A DNA stretch of 64,000 nucleotides, taken from the NCBI RefSeq assembly GCF_015351245.1, contig NZ_JADKSO010000004.1, forward strand, positions 287,996 to 351,995, given 5' to 3'. The notes beneath the pieces were generated by a model. That model worked only from the letters and a program-made list of their open reading frames with translations. It was not told the DNA's origin and ran no database searches. Each line of letters starts with the position of its first letter. The stretch's first letter is position 1. The position numbers were made by a program, and so were the translations under genes. Below are positions 33,664 to 42,656 of the stretch, in pieces. The DNA is from Rathayibacter sp. VKM Ac-2879. Its GTDB lineage: Bacteria > Actinomycetota > Actinomycetes > Actinomycetales > Microbacteriaceae.

Positions 33664-35031
33664 ATGACCAAGCTCAGGCTGGCCATCGTCGGCGCAGGGC
33701 CCGCGGGCATCTACGCCGCCGACCTCATGATCAAGGCCGAGAAGAAGTACGACGTCTCGATCGACCTGTTCGAGCACCTCCCGGCACCGTACGGGCTCGT
33801 GCGCTACGGAGTCGCTCCGGACCACCCCCGCATCAAGGGCATCGTCACTGCCCTCCGCGAGGTGCTCGACCGCGGCGACATCCGCATCTTCGGCAACGTG
33901 CACTTCGGCACCGACATCACGCTCGACGACCTCAAGCGCCACTACCACGCGGTGATCTTCGCGACCGGTGCCGTGCGCGACGCTCCGCTCGACGTGCCCG
34001 GCGTCGACCTTGAGGGGTCGTACGGAGCGGCCGACTTCGTCAGCTGGTTCGACGGTCACCCTGACGTGCCGCGTACCTGGCCGCTCGAGGCCGCCTCCGT
34101 CGCCGTGATCGGCAACGGCAACGTCGCGCTCGACGTCTCGCGGATGCTCGCGAAGCACGCCGACGACCTCCTGTCCACCGAGGTTCCGGCGAACGTCTAC
34201 GAGGGCCTCAAGGCCTCGCCCGTGACCGACGTGCACGTCTTCGGGCGGCGCGGACCGGCGCAGGTCAAGTTCACTCCGCTCGAGCTGCGCGAGCTCGGCG
34301 AGCTGCGCGACGTCGACATGGTCGTGGCCGACGAGGACTTCGAGCTCGACCCCGCCTCGCAGGCGGCGATCGACACCAATAAGCAGGTCATGGTCATCAA
34401 TCGCGTGCTCAACCAGTGGCGCACGCGCGAGGTCGGAGGCGCGTCGCGGCGCCTCCACCTGCACTTCTGGGCGAAGCCGCTCGAGCTCGTCGACGACGGG
34501 ACGGGCCGGGTGGGAGCGATCCGCTACGAGCGCACCGCTCCCGACGGCCAGGGCGGGGTGCGCGGCACGGGCGAGATCCGCGAGATCCCGGTGCAGGCCG
34601 TCTACCGCGCGGTCGGCTACTTCGGCTCGCCTCTCGACGGACTGCCGTTCGACGAGAAGCGCGGCGTGATCCCGAACCGGGAGGGGCAGGTGCTCGACGA
34701 CCAGGACGAGCAGGTCCACGGCGTCTACGCGACGGGCTGGATCAAGCGCGGCCCGGTCGGCCTGATCGGCCACACGAAGTCCGATGCGATGGAGACCGTG
34801 GCGCACGTGCTCAACGACCAGGCCTCCTGGTGGACGCCGGCGCACCCCGAGGAGTCTGCTGTCGTGGCGCTGCTCGAGGAGCGGGGCATCGCGTACACCG
34901 ATCTCGACGGGTGGCACCGTCTCGACGGGCACGAGAGGGCGCTCGGTGCCTCCGAAGGGCGCGCTCGGATCAAGGTCGTGCCGCGCGAGGACATGATCGC
35001 GATCTCGCGGGCGGAGTCGGTCGCGGGCTGA
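33664..35031 (+). CDS. fprA: Ferredoxin--NADP reductase, FprA type
   Basis: A 455-residue FAD enzyme of the adrenodoxin reductase-like group. The FAD-binding motif VGAGPAGIYAADL is at residue ~9, the NADPH-binding GNGNVALDVSRML is at ~157, and ATGWIKRGPVGLIGHTKSDA near the end is diagnostic. It moves electrons between NADPH and ferredoxin. AGGAGG lies 5-7 bases before the ATG. A hairpin 21 bases after the stop probably ends the men/fprA transcript. Confidence 0.94.
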   Translation: MTKLRLAIVGAGPAGIYAADLMIKAEKKYDVSIDLFEHLPAPYGLVRYGVAPDHPRIKGIVTALREVLDRGDIRIFGNVHFGTDITLDDLKRHYHAVIFATGAVRDAPLDVPGVDLEGSYGAADFVSWFDGHPDVPRTWPLEAASVAVIGNGNVALDVSRMLAKHADDLLSTEVPANVYEGLKASPVTDVHVFGRRGPAQVKFTPLELRELGELRDVDMVVADEDFELDPASQAAIDTNKQVMVINRVLNQWRTREVGGASRRLHLHFWAKPLELVDDGTGRVGAIRYERTAPDGQGGVRGTGEIREIPVQAVYRAVGYFGSPLDGLPFDEKRGVIPNREGQVLDDQDEQVHGVYATGWIKRGPVGLIGHTKSDAMETVAHVLNDQASWWTPAHPEESAVVALLEERGIAYTDLDGWHRLDGHERALGASEGRARIKVVPREDMIAISRAESVAG

Positions 35032-35052
35032 CCACGCGCCTCCTTCTGACGT

Positions 35053-35085
35053 CGACGGCCCTCCGGCGCTGACCGAGGGCCGTCG
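35053..35085 (+). terminator. Hairpin after fprA
   Basis: CGACGGCCCTC and GAGGGCCGTCG form a perfect 11-bp stem with an 11-base loop. No T-run follows. Confidence 0.6.
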
Positions 35086-35136
35086 CGATGTCGCACGTCT
35101 CCTCTATGCTGCGGGCACCGCTCAGGAGGAGACAGC

Positions 35137-37377
35137 ATGACCACCCACGACCTCATTCGGGTGCGCGGCGCGCGCCAGAACAACCTGCGCGGAGTCGATG
35201 TCGACATTCCGAAGCGGCGCATCACCGTGTTCACCGGCGTCTCGGGGTCCGGCAAGTCGTCGCTCGTCTTCGGCACGATCGCCGCCGAGTCGCAGCGGCT
35301 CATCAACGAGACCTACTCCGCCTTCGTGCAGCAGTTCATGGGCTCGCCCGCGCGTCCCGACGTCGAGTCGCTCGACGGTCTGTCGGCGACTATCGTGGTC
35401 GACCAGGAGCGGATGGGGGCCAACGCCCGCTCGACCGTCGGTACCGCGACCGACGCCTACACGATGCTGCGCATCCTCTTCAGCCGGCTCGGCGAGCCGC
35501 ACGTCGGCACGAGCGGGGCATTCTCGTTCAACCTGCCCGAGGGCATGTGCCCGCGGTGCGAGGGCACGGGCCGAGCCTCGAGCATCGATCTGGACGCGCT
35601 GTTCGACCGCTCGAAGTCGCTCGAGGGGGGCGCGCTCGACGCGATCCCCAACTTCGTGGTCGGCGGTTGGTACTGGAAGAGCCTCGCCGAGTCGGGGCTC
35701 TATCCCTCCGACGTCCCGATCGCCGACTTCACTCCGCACCAGCTCGCCGACTTCCTCTACAAGCCCGCCACCAAGCTGCCGATCGCGGGTATCAACATGA
35801 CCTACGAGGGTCTGGTGGTGAAGGTCACCCGCCTCTACCTCGCGAAGGAGGCGGCCCAGCCCCACATCCGCGCATTCGCCGAGCGGGTGGCCACTTTCGC
35901 CGCCTGCCCCGAGTGCGGGGGAGCGCGACTCACGCGCGCGGCTCTCTCGTCGCTGGTCGGCGGACGCACCATCGCCGAGTGCTCGGCGATGCAGGCGAGC
36001 GATCTGGCCGGGTGGCTGCGGGAGGTGCGCGACCCCTCCGTCGCGCCCATCGTCCAGACCCTGGTCGACACGCTCGACTCGCTCGTGCAGGTGGGCCTGG
36101 GCTACCTCTCGCTCGACCGCGAGGCGGGCACGCTCTCGGGAGGCGAGGCGCAGCGCGTCAAGATGGTGCGGCACCTGGGGTCGAGCCTCACCGACATCAC
36201 CTACGTGTTCGACGAGCCGACGGCCGGCCTGCATCCGCACGACATCTCGCGCGTCATCGAGCTGCTGCGGCAGCTGCGCGACAAGGGCAACACGGTGCTG
36301 GTTGTCGAGCACAAGCCCGAGATCATCGAGATTGCCGACCACGTCGTCGATCTCGGGCCGCGGGCGGGAGGAGCCGGCGGTGAGATCCGGTTCGAAGGCA
36401 CGGTCGCGGGGCTGCGCGCCTCCGACACCCTCACCGGCAAGCACCTCGGCCACCGGGTGCCGCTCAAGGAGCAGGTGCGCTCGCCCCGAGGAGCGGTCGA
36501 GATCCGCGGCGCGGCGACCCACAATCTCCGCGGTGTCGACGTCGATATCCCGCTCGGGGTGCTCACGGTCGTCACAGGGGTCGCCGGCTCGGGAAAATCC
36601 TCTCTCCTGCACGGCTCGCTCGCGAAGCGCGCGGGAGTGATCGTCGCCGACCAGTCGCCCATCCGGGGCTCGCGGCGGAGCAACCCGGCGACCTACACGG
36701 GAGTGCTCGACGCCATCCGTGCGGCGTTCGCCAAGGAAAACGGTGTGAAACCGGCTCTGTTCAGCGCCAACTCGGCCGGCGCTTGCCCCGTCTGCAAGGG
36801 CGCCGGGCTCCTCTTCACCGAGCTGGGCCCCGCAGCGACCGTGTCGTCGGTGTGCGAGGAGTGCGAGGGCAAGCGTTTCACGGCCGAGGTCCTCGAGTAC
36901 CGCTTGCGCGGCAAGAACATCCACGAGGTGCTCTCGATGCCGATCGTCGAGGCGGCCGAGTTCTTCGGCTCCGGTCCCGCCCACGTCGTGCTGGCCCGGC
37001 TCGTCGACGTGGGGCTCGGCTATCTGACCCTCGGACAACCGCTCAACACGCTCTCGGGAGGCGAGCGCCAGCGCGTGAAGCTCGCGATCAACATGGCCTC
37101 GAAGGGCTCCATCTATCTGCTCGACGAGCCGACGACCGGGCTGCATCTCGCCGACGTCGACACCCTCCTCGGTCTGCTCGACCGGCTGGTCGACTCCGGC
37201 AACTCGGTCGTCGTCATCGAGCATCACCGTGCACTGATGGCTCACGCCGACTGGATCATCGACGTGGGCCCCGGCGCCGGGCACGAGGGAGGCTCCATCG
37301 TCTTCGAGGGCACGCCGCGCGAGCTCGCGGGCGCCGACACGCTGACGGGGAAGGCGCTCGCCGACTATCTGACGTGA
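35137..37377 (+). CDS. UvrA-like ABC ATPase (short paralogue)
   Basis: A 746-residue protein with two ABC ATPase halves: Walker A at GVSGSGKSS and GVAGSGKSS, signatures LSGGEAQRVKM and LSGGERQRVKL, Walker B with VFDEPTAGLHPHD and LLDEPTTGLHLAD. Zinc-finger cysteines are present, including CPVCKGAG ... CEECEGKRF with a 19-residue spacer. It is about 200 residues shorter than UvrA and lacks the UvrB-binding region, so it belongs to the UvrA2/DrrC-like group linked to drug resistance. It is not the repair UvrA. AGGAGGAG lies at a good distance before the ATG. The gene stands alone after a terminator. Confidence 0.9.
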   Translation: MTTHDLIRVRGARQNNLRGVDVDIPKRRITVFTGVSGSGKSSLVFGTIAAESQRLINETYSAFVQQFMGSPARPDVESLDGLSATIVVDQERMGANARSTVGTATDAYTMLRILFSRLGEPHVGTSGAFSFNLPEGMCPRCEGTGRASSIDLDALFDRSKSLEGGALDAIPNFVVGGWYWKSLAESGLYPSDVPIADFTPHQLADFLYKPATKLPIAGINMTYEGLVVKVTRLYLAKEAAQPHIRAFAERVATFAACPECGGARLTRAALSSLVGGRTIAECSAMQASDLAGWLREVRDPSVAPIVQTLVDTLDSLVQVGLGYLSLDREAGTLSGGEAQRVKMVRHLGSSLTDITYVFDEPTAGLHPHDISRVIELLRQLRDKGNTVLVVEHKPEIIEIADHVVDLGPRAGGAGGEIRFEGTVAGLRASDTLTGKHLGHRVPLKEQVRSPRGAVEIRGAATHNLRGVDVDIPLGVLTVVTGVAGSGKSSLLHGSLAKRAGVIVADQSPIRGSRRSNPATYTGVLDAIRAAFAKENGVKPALFSANSAGACPVCKGAGLLFTELGPAATVSSVCEECEGKRFTAEVLEYRLRGKNIHEVLSMPIVEAAEFFGSGPAHVVLARLVDVGLGYLTLGQPLNTLSGGERQRVKLAINMASKGSIYLLDEPTTGLHLADVDTLLGLLDRLVDSGNSVVVIEHHRALMAHADWIIDVGPGAGHEGGSIVFEGTPRELAGADTLTGKALADYLT

Positions 37378-37399
37378 CGACCGGCGCCACGCCTCCCCC

Positions 37400-38053
37400 T
37401 CAGCGCGAGAACGGTCCGTTCAGGGAGGCCCACTGCAGGAGCATGATCGTCTTCGCGTCGACGATCTGCACGCCGATCTGGGTCAGTGCCTCGTCGAACG
37501 AGAGCTCGACCACCTCGGTGTCCTCGCCCTCGTCGGCCAGCCCTGCCCAGGCTCCCTCGCGGGACCCCGCGCGGTAGCGGCCGGCGTAGAAATGCAGCTT
37601 CTCGGTCACCGAGCCGGGGCTCATGTAGGCGTCGAACACGTGCTCGAGGCGGCCCACTGCGAGTCCAGTCTCCTCCGACGCCTCGCGGCGCGCGCCCTCC
37701 TCGGGGCCATCCTCCTCGAGCAGACCGGCCGGCACCTCGAGGAGCATGCCGTCGGTGTTGCCGTTGACGTACGTCGGGTAGCGGAACTGGCGGACGAGGA
37801 TGACCGTGCGCGCCTCCTGGTCGAATAGCAGCACCGCCGCGCCGTTTCCGCGGTCGTAGGTCTCGCGGTGCTCGGTGGTCCAGCGGCCATCACGGTGGCG
37901 GTACTCGAACCGTGTCGAGCGGAGGACGTACCAGTGGCTCGAGAGGAGGGTCACCTCCTTCACCACGACGTCGGGGTTGCCGGTGAGGTCGAACCCCTCG
38001 CGGTCGAGGCCGGTCCGGCCCCGGCGGTCGGGCTCGTCGATCCCGGCGGTCAT
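37400..38053 (-). CDS. NUDIX hydrolase (GDP-mannose pyrophosphatase-like)
   Basis: A 217-residue NUDIX protein. The NUDIX box appears as GLLEEDGPEEGARREASEETGL, matching Gx5Ex7REuxEExGu. The surrounding DRGNGAAVLLFD, QFRYPTYVNG and EVPAGLLEE regions match the NudK/ADP-ribose pyrophosphatase group, which splits nucleotide sugars. The start is taken at 38053, where AGGGAG precedes the ATG; an earlier ATG at 38074 is possible. It is convergent with the UvrA-like gene and sits just after yajQ on the same strand. Confidence 0.88.
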   Translation of the reverse strand: MTAGIDEPDRRGRTGLDREGFDLTGNPDVVVKEVTLLSSHWYVLRSTRFEYRHRDGRWTTEHRETYDRGNGAAVLLFDQEARTVILVRQFRYPTYVNGNTDGMLLEVPAGLLEEDGPEEGARREASEETGLAVGRLEHVFDAYMSPGSVTEKLHFYAGRYRAGSREGAWAGLADEGEDTEVVELSFDEALTQIGVQIVDAKTIMLLQWASLNGPFSR

Positions 38054-38077
38054 GCGTGCTCCCTGAGGCGACATCCC

Positions 38078-38566
38078 TCAGCGGAAGTTCACGAACTGGA
38101 GGTCGAGGTCGAGGTCGGCCCCGCGCAGCAGTGCCATCGTCGCCTGGAGGTCGTCGCGGCTCTTCGACGAGACACGAAGCTCGTCGCCCTGGATCTGCGA
38201 CTTGACCGACTTTGGCGCCTCGTCACGGATGAGCTTGTTGATCTTCTTGGCGTGCTCCTGGTCGATGCCCTCCTTGAGGGTCGCCTCGATCCGGTACTCC
38301 TTGCCTGAGGCGAACGGCTCGCCCGCGTCGAGGCTCTTAAGGCTGATGCCGCGCTTGATGAGCTTCGACTGGAAGACGTCGAGGATGGCGTTCGCCCGCT
38401 CCTCCGTGTTGGCCTTGATGAGGATCTTCTCGCCGCTCCAGGCGATCGAGGCGCCGACGTTCTTGAAGTCGTAGCGCTGCTCGACCTCCTTGTGGGCCTG
38501 GTTCAGGGCGTTGTCCGCCTCCATCTTGTCGATCTTGCTGACGACGTCGAACGTTGAATCTGCCAT
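38078..38566 (-). CDS. yajQ: YajQ family nucleotide-binding protein
   Basis: A 162-residue protein of the UPF0234/YajQ family: [24 protein letters not shown] start, [31 protein letters not shown] and the C-terminal [10 protein letters not shown] are all diagnostic. Family members bind nucleotides; in Xanthomonas a YajQ protein binds cyclic di-GMP, which may not apply here. It has a TAAGCT hexamer 7 bases upstream and is divergent from the lytic-transglycosylase-like gene. The gap to the NUDIX gene is 24 bases, so the two may share a transcript. Confidence 0.95.
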   Translation of the reverse strand: MADSTFDVVSKIDKMEADNALNQAHKEVEQRYDFKNVGASIAWSGEKILIKANTEERANAILDVFQSKLIKRGISLKSLDAGEPFASGKEYRIEATLKEGIDQEHAKKINKLIRDEAPKSVKSQIQGDELRVSSKSRDDLQATMALLRGADLDLDLQFVNFR

Positions 38567-38573
38567 GCCTCCG

Positions 38574-38579
38574 AGCTTA
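38574..38579 (-). promoter_or_regulatory. -10 element (TAAGCT), leaderless yajQ
   Basis: On the minus strand TAAGCT ends 7 bases before the ATG at 38566. GGAGG-like bases touch the start too closely to be an ideal ribosome site. Confidence 0.5.
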
Positions 38580-38632
38580 GCTTTCGGGCCTGGTGGAGCC
38601 TTGCCTCAGGTGGCGCTGGTACCTCTGGACGG

Positions 38633-39358
38633 ATGCGCCCCCTCTCAGCTCTCGTTGTCGTGCTCGGGACGGCGACACTCGCCGGCTGTACGAGCGGAAC
38701 GGTCGCCGTCGATCAGGGGGTGCTGACGGTGCCTCCCGCGGCCACGACTCCCGCCGCGGCCGATCCGGCGCTGCTCGCGGACGCCTCCGTCGCCGAAGAG
38801 ACGCCGGTGCGACGCCTCACGAGCGCGGAGTGGCTCACGAGAGCCGCGGAGTCCAGCGGCGTCCCACGGCGTGCGCTCGCCGCCTACGCGGGAGCGGCGC
38901 TGCTCACCTCCTCCGTCGACCCCGGGTGCAGGCTCGACTGGGCGACGCTCGCGGGGATCGGCTACGTCGAGAGTCGGCACGGCACGATCGACGGCGGCGA
39001 GCTCGGCGACGACGGTCGCCCCACCGAGCCGATCTTCGGGCCCCGACTCGACGGCACGCGCTTCGATCGCGTCGACGATCACGACGGGGGAGCCCTCGAC
39101 GGAGACCCCGAGGTCGACCGTGCGATGGGGCCGTTGCAGATCATCCCCGCGACCTGGATGGCCTGGGCCTCGCCGGGTTGGGACCCGCAGAACATCGACC
39201 AGCAGGCTGTGACCGCGGCGCGCTACCTCTGCGCCGCCGGCGGCGACCTCTCGACCGAGTCGGGCTGGCGCGCGGCAATCGCGGCCTACAACCCTGCCGC
39301 GAGCTACGCCGACAAGGTCGCGGAGGCGGCGTCGCGGTACGCCTCGGACGTCTCGTGA
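38633..39358 (+). CDS. Lytic transglycosylase-like lipoprotein
   Basis: A 241-residue exported protein. The lipobox is LAGC, with Cys at ~19. After an Ala/Pro-rich linker, the catalytic-type motif LAGIGYVESRHGTIDGG contains the likely catalytic glutamate, followed by AMGPLQIIPATWMAWA and the AYNPAASYADKVAEA tail of SLT/MltB-like goose lysozyme-fold proteins. It probably cleaves peptidoglycan at the wall. The -10-like TACCTC, 7 bases before the ATG, is imperfect. Divergent from yajQ. Confidence 0.85.
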   Translation: MRPLSALVVVLGTATLAGCTSGTVAVDQGVLTVPPAATTPAAADPALLADASVAEETPVRRLTSAEWLTRAAESSGVPRRALAAYAGAALLTSSVDPGCRLDWATLAGIGYVESRHGTIDGGELGDDGRPTEPIFGPRLDGTRFDRVDDHDGGALDGDPEVDRAMGPLQIIPATWMAWASPGWDPQNIDQQAVTAARYLCAAGGDLSTESGWRAAIAAYNPAASYADKVAEAASRYASDVS

Positions 39359-39449
39359 GCGCGCCGTCCGCTCCGATTTCCGATCCGCTCGCGGCGCGGG
39401 TATCCTTGTCCAGCGCCTCCGGTTGTGAACACGCTGTCGGGTGCGCCGC

Positions 39450-39534
39450 GGCGAGTTACCCTAGCGGCCAAAGGGATCTGACTGTAAATCAGACGGCGTA
39501 GCCTTCGGGGGTTCGAATCCCTCACTCGCCACCA
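39450..39534 (+). tRNA. tRNA-Tyr (GTA)
   Basis: Acceptor stem GGCGAGT/ACTCGCC, A73, CCA encoded (39532-39534), anticodon GTA at 39484-39486 in a CTGTAAA loop, and a long variable arm (GGCGTAGCCTTC region) typical of class II tRNA-Tyr. T-loop GTTCGAATC is present. Confidence 0.95.
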
Positions 39535-39538
39535 TTCG

Positions 39539-39575
39539 AAGCCCCGCTCGAACCTCTTCGGAGGCGGCGGGGCTT
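39539..39575 (+). terminator. Hairpin after tRNA-Tyr
   Basis: AAGCCCCGC and GCGGGGCTT form a 9-bp stem; a T follows, then GTCG. It lies between the tRNA and the convergent NmrA-like gene and could serve both. Confidence 0.6.
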
Positions 39576-39610
39576 GTCGCCGTCGTGAGTGCTGCGCGCC
39601 GTGAGGAGCG

Positions 39611-40441
39611 TCAGCCCCCGGACGCGAGGAACTCCGCCAGCGATAGCGGGGGGCGGCCCGTCAGCCGCTCGACGTCGCGCGAGACGTGGGCGAGTTCGCC
39701 GGCCGCGACAGCCGTATACGTGCTGACCCAGGCGTCTACCTGCCAGCGCGGGGCGTTCCAGCGGCGGCGCGAGGCATACGCCTCCTCGAGCGTCTCATCG
39801 ACGAAGATCGCGGGGCGACCCGCCGTCGTGAGGGAGGCGGCGATCTCGGCGAAGGTGAGCGCCTCCGGGCCGGTGAGCTCGTAGACCGTGCCTCGGTGCG
39901 GCCACGGGGCCCGGAGAATCGCCGCGGCCGCGCGGGCGACATCGGCCCGGGCAACGACGGCGGCGCGGCCCGTGCCCGCGGGTCCGCGGAGGACACCGTC
40001 CTCGCCGAGCATCGCCGGCACGAAGTCGAGGTAGAGGTTGTCGCGGAGGAAAGTCCACTCCATGCCCGAGGCGCGGATCGCCTCCTCGGTCGCGGCGTGA
40101 TCGCGCGCGAGCGTGAAGGTGGCAGTGGGGGAGGCGCCCGCGAACGAGGTGTAGACGATGTGCTCGACGCCCGCCGCGGCGGCCGCCTCGACGAACGCGA
40201 GGTGCTCCGCGAGGCGCTCCTCGTTCTCGGAGGCGGAGACCATCAGTAGCAGTCGGACGCCTTCGAGCGCTCGGCCCGCCTCGAGGAACGAGGCCCGCTC
40301 GACCTCGGCGCCCGGCAGGGCGGGCACACGGGCGGGATCGCGGGCGAGGAGGCGGAGGGGGAGGCCGTCGGCGGCGAGCAGACGGGCGACGCGACCGCCC
40401 ACCGCCCCGGTGACTCCGGTGAGGGCGATCGCAGCGGTCAT
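39611..40441 (-). CDS. NAD(P)-binding NmrA-like protein
   Basis: A 276-residue atypical SDR. The N-terminal TGVTGAVGGRVARLLAADG is the TGxxGxxG motif; ARDPARVP, TSFAGASPTATF, GMEWTFLRDNLYLDFVP and VYELTGPEALTFAEIA match NmrA/QorB-like proteins (NAD(P)-dependent regulators or quinone reductases). The expected catalytic YxxxK is absent, as in that group. ATG at 40441; a GGAGGG sequence touches it, and CATCAT is 6 bases upstream. Monocistronic. Confidence 0.85.
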   Translation of the reverse strand: MTAAIALTGVTGAVGGRVARLLAADGLPLRLLARDPARVPALPGAEVERASFLEAGRALEGVRLLLMVSASENEERLAEHLAFVEAAAAAGVEHIVYTSFAGASPTATFTLARDHAATEEAIRASGMEWTFLRDNLYLDFVPAMLGEDGVLRGPAGTGRAAVVARADVARAAAAILRAPWPHRGTVYELTGPEALTFAEIAASLTTAGRPAIFVDETLEEAYASRRRWNAPRWQVDAWVSTYTAVAAGELAHVSRDVERLTGRPPLSLAEFLASGG

Positions 40442-40567
40442 CCCTCCATGATGCCGTGCGAGCACGCTCGGCGGCCCCGCCTGCCGAGACGGCGGACTCT
40501 CGCCGAGCCACCGTGGACGCCGTGGTGTCTCGGCACGGGAGGCGGTGTCTCTGCCGCGCGTGCTCCG

Positions 40568-40573
40568 TAGGCT
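40568..40573 (+). promoter_or_regulatory. -10 element (TAGGCT), leaderless IMPase gene
   Basis: TAGGCT ends 6 bases before the ATG at 40580. Confidence 0.55.
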
Positions 40574-40579
40574 GGGCGC

Positions 40580-41392
40580 ATGCGCGACACCGCCTCCCTC
40601 CTCGCCATCGCCCGCTCCATCGCCGTCGAGGCGGCGCATCTCGCCCGGCAGCGCAGGGAGGATGGCGTCGAGATCGCCGCCTCGAAGTCCTCGCCGGAGG
40701 ACGTCGTGACCGCGGCCGACCGCGAGGTCGAACAGCTCATCCGTCGGAGGATCGCGCAGGCGCGCCCCGACGATGGGTTCCTCGGGGAGGAGTCGGGCGC
40801 GGGAGGCGGCACCAGCGGCCTCACCTGGGTGGTCGACCCGATCGACGGCACGGTCAATTACCTCTACGGGATCTCCGCCTACGCGGTGAGCATCGCCGTC
40901 GTCGAGGGCGAAGCGGACCCCGCCACGTGGACCGCTCTCGTCGGCGTGGTCGTCAACGCGGCCACGGCCGAGGTCTACACCGCGAGCCGTGGCGGAGGCG
41001 CCCAGCGCGACGGGGTGACGCTACGCGTCTCCTCCCCGAGTTCGCTCGCGCTCGCCCTCGTCGGCACCGGCTTCGGCTACGACGCCGGTCGGCGCATGCG
41101 CCAGGGAGCGATCGTGCGTGAGCTTCTCGGATCGGTGCGCGACATCCGCCGGATCGGCTCGGCCGCGCTCGACCTGTGTGCCGTCGCCTCCGGCCGCCTC
41201 GACGCGTACTTCGAACGGGGGCTCAACCCGTGGGACCTCGCGGCAGGAGCGCTCATCGCTCAGGAGGCGGGCGCGCGCGTGGCAGGGCTCGAGGGGCGGC
41301 CGGCGAGCGGGGAGCTCCTCGTGGCAGCACCAGAGCCGCTCTTCGGCGAGCTCGAAGAACTGCTTCGGGAGCTGCGCGCCGACGAGGCGTGA
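40580..41392 (+). CDS. Inositol monophosphatase family protein
   Basis: A 270-residue metal-dependent sugar phosphatase. FLGEESGAGG and VDPIDGTVNYLYG are the metal-ligand motifs, and NPWDLAAGALIAQEAGARV is the second signature. Family members act on myo-inositol-1-phosphate, fructose-1,6-bisphosphate or related substrates, so the true substrate is unknown. In actinobacteria inositol phosphate is needed for phosphatidylinositol and mycothiol, a plausible link. The start has a TAGGCT hexamer 6 bases upstream. Confidence 0.9.
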   Translation: MRDTASLLAIARSIAVEAAHLARQRREDGVEIAASKSSPEDVVTAADREVEQLIRRRIAQARPDDGFLGEESGAGGGTSGLTWVVDPIDGTVNYLYGISAYAVSIAVVEGEADPATWTALVGVVVNAATAEVYTASRGGGAQRDGVTLRVSSPSSLALALVGTGFGYDAGRRMRQGAIVRELLGSVRDIRRIGSAALDLCAVASGRLDAYFERGLNPWDLAAGALIAQEAGARVAGLEGRPASGELLVAAPEPLFGELEELLRELRADEA

Positions 41393-41506
41393 CCCACGGC
41401 CGGCTGGTGCGGAGGCGCCCCCGAGGTCGATGCGGAGCGGCCCTTCGCGAGGGGGTGTCCACCACGGAAACTCCCGCCGCTCTGGCCAGCTCGCCGTGCC
41501 CGTGGG

Positions 41507-41512
41507 TATCCT
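41507..41512 (+). promoter_or_regulatory. Possible -10 (TATCCT) in an A+T-rich island, M23 gene
   Basis: TATCCT is followed by TTATGAATTC, an A+T island that stands out in this GC-rich region about 110 bases before the M23 start. The implied leader is around 100 bases. No riboswitch was recognised in it. Confidence 0.35.
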
Positions 41513-41622
41513 TTATGAATTCGTGACATTCGCACAGGCTGCGATCATGAATCGGAGCGGCGCTCCGTCCCCCCGCGGATGTGCCCCTCCTCCGCCTGTC
41601 CCCGACGGAAGATCCCGATTTC

Positions 41623-42639
41623 GTGAGCCTCGATTCGCCCGCCCCCGCTGCCTCCGCACCGAGCCCCGGCGAATCCACTCCACCTCTCACCCGCCGTGAA
41701 CGGCGCGAGCGCGAGCGGGCCGAGGCGGGCGCTGCGGCTCAGGCCGATGGCGATGTGGCCCGTAGTGACTCTGCCCGGGGCGACTCGGCCGTCGTCGACG
41801 CCGAGCCCGCCAGCGGTGCGAGTGTCGAGGGCGAGGACGTGGCAGGTCTGCGCGAGGCCGAGGCGCGCATCGCGGCGGTGCGCAGTGCTCCCGCCCCCGT
41901 CGCAGCGCCGCGGGCTGCTTCTGCTCCTCCGGTGCGGGGCCTTCGACGGGCAGGCGGCCTGGTCGCGCTCTCGTTCGTCGCCGCCATCGTCGCCGCGACG
42001 TCGTTCCCGGCCACGTCCCTCCTGACGGCCGAGGACGTGCAGGCGCGCAGCATGCTCGGAGGCACCGACTCGTCTCGCGGGGCACAGACCTTCGTCGCGG
42101 GCGACGTCAGCGCGGAGTCGGCGGCGCGCGACGGCTTCGGAGTGCAGGAGAAGAAGACGCAGACACACGTCGGCGACATCGTGCGCACCTCCGACGCCGG
42201 ATTCACGAACGACCCGAACGCCTCCGTGCAGTGGCCCTTTGCCGTCGGCGTGCCGGTCGGCGACCGCTTCGGCTACCGCAACTGCGCCGGTTGCTCGGTC
42301 GACCACGGAGGCACCGACTTCAACCCGGGCGACGGCTCGCCCATTCAGGCGATCGCCGACGGAGTCGTCCGCACGGTCATCGACGGTGAGGGCTCGCTCG
42401 GCGTCCACGTGATCGTCGACCACGAGATCGACGGCAGGCTCGTCTCGAGCGTGTCCGCGCACATGCAGCACGGTTCGGCGGCCGTCCGTGAGGGCGATCC
42501 GGTGAAGGTGGGGCAGCTGCTCGGACGCGTGGGGACGACCGGCATGTCGACCGGCCCGCACCTGCACTTCGAGATCCGGCTCGACGGTGAGACGAAGGTC
42601 GACTCCTACCTCTGGCTGATGGCGAACGCCGGGCGCTGA
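41623..42639 (+). CDS. M23 family peptidase, membrane-anchored
   Basis: A 338-residue protein: charged N-terminus (TRRERRERERAEAG), one hydrophobic helix (GGLVALSFVAAIVAATSF, ~105-125), a linker, then an M23 (LytM) domain with the zinc motifs HGGTDFN and GPHLHFE. In this group the domain may be an active endopeptidase or a non-catalytic wall-binding LytM. Here the first His and Asp and the HxH are intact, so activity is likely. GTG at 41623 has GGAAGA upstream; GTG at 41581 would extend it by 14 residues. An in-frame stop at 41548-41550 limits the search. Confidence 0.85.
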   Translation: MSLDSPAPAASAPSPGESTPPLTRRERRERERAEAGAAAQADGDVARSDSARGDSAVVDAEPASGASVEGEDVAGLREAEARIAAVRSAPAPVAAPRAASAPPVRGLRRAGGLVALSFVAAIVAATSFPATSLLTAEDVQARSMLGGTDSSRGAQTFVAGDVSAESAARDGFGVQEKKTQTHVGDIVRTSDAGFTNDPNASVQWPFAVGVPVGDRFGYRNCAGCSVDHGGTDFNPGDGSPIQAIADGVVRTVIDGEGSLGVHVIVDHEIDGRLVSSVSAHMQHGSAAVREGDPVKVGQLLGRVGTTGMSTGPHLHFEIRLDGETKVDSYLWLMANAGR

Positions 42640-42656
42640 GCCCCCGCCGTCGTGCG

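Noticed and set aside
41393-41580. Possible riboswitch upstream of the M23 peptidase
   Set aside because: Cell wall hydrolase genes in actinobacteria often have a c-di-AMP riboswitch, but no matching core could be recognised in this leader.
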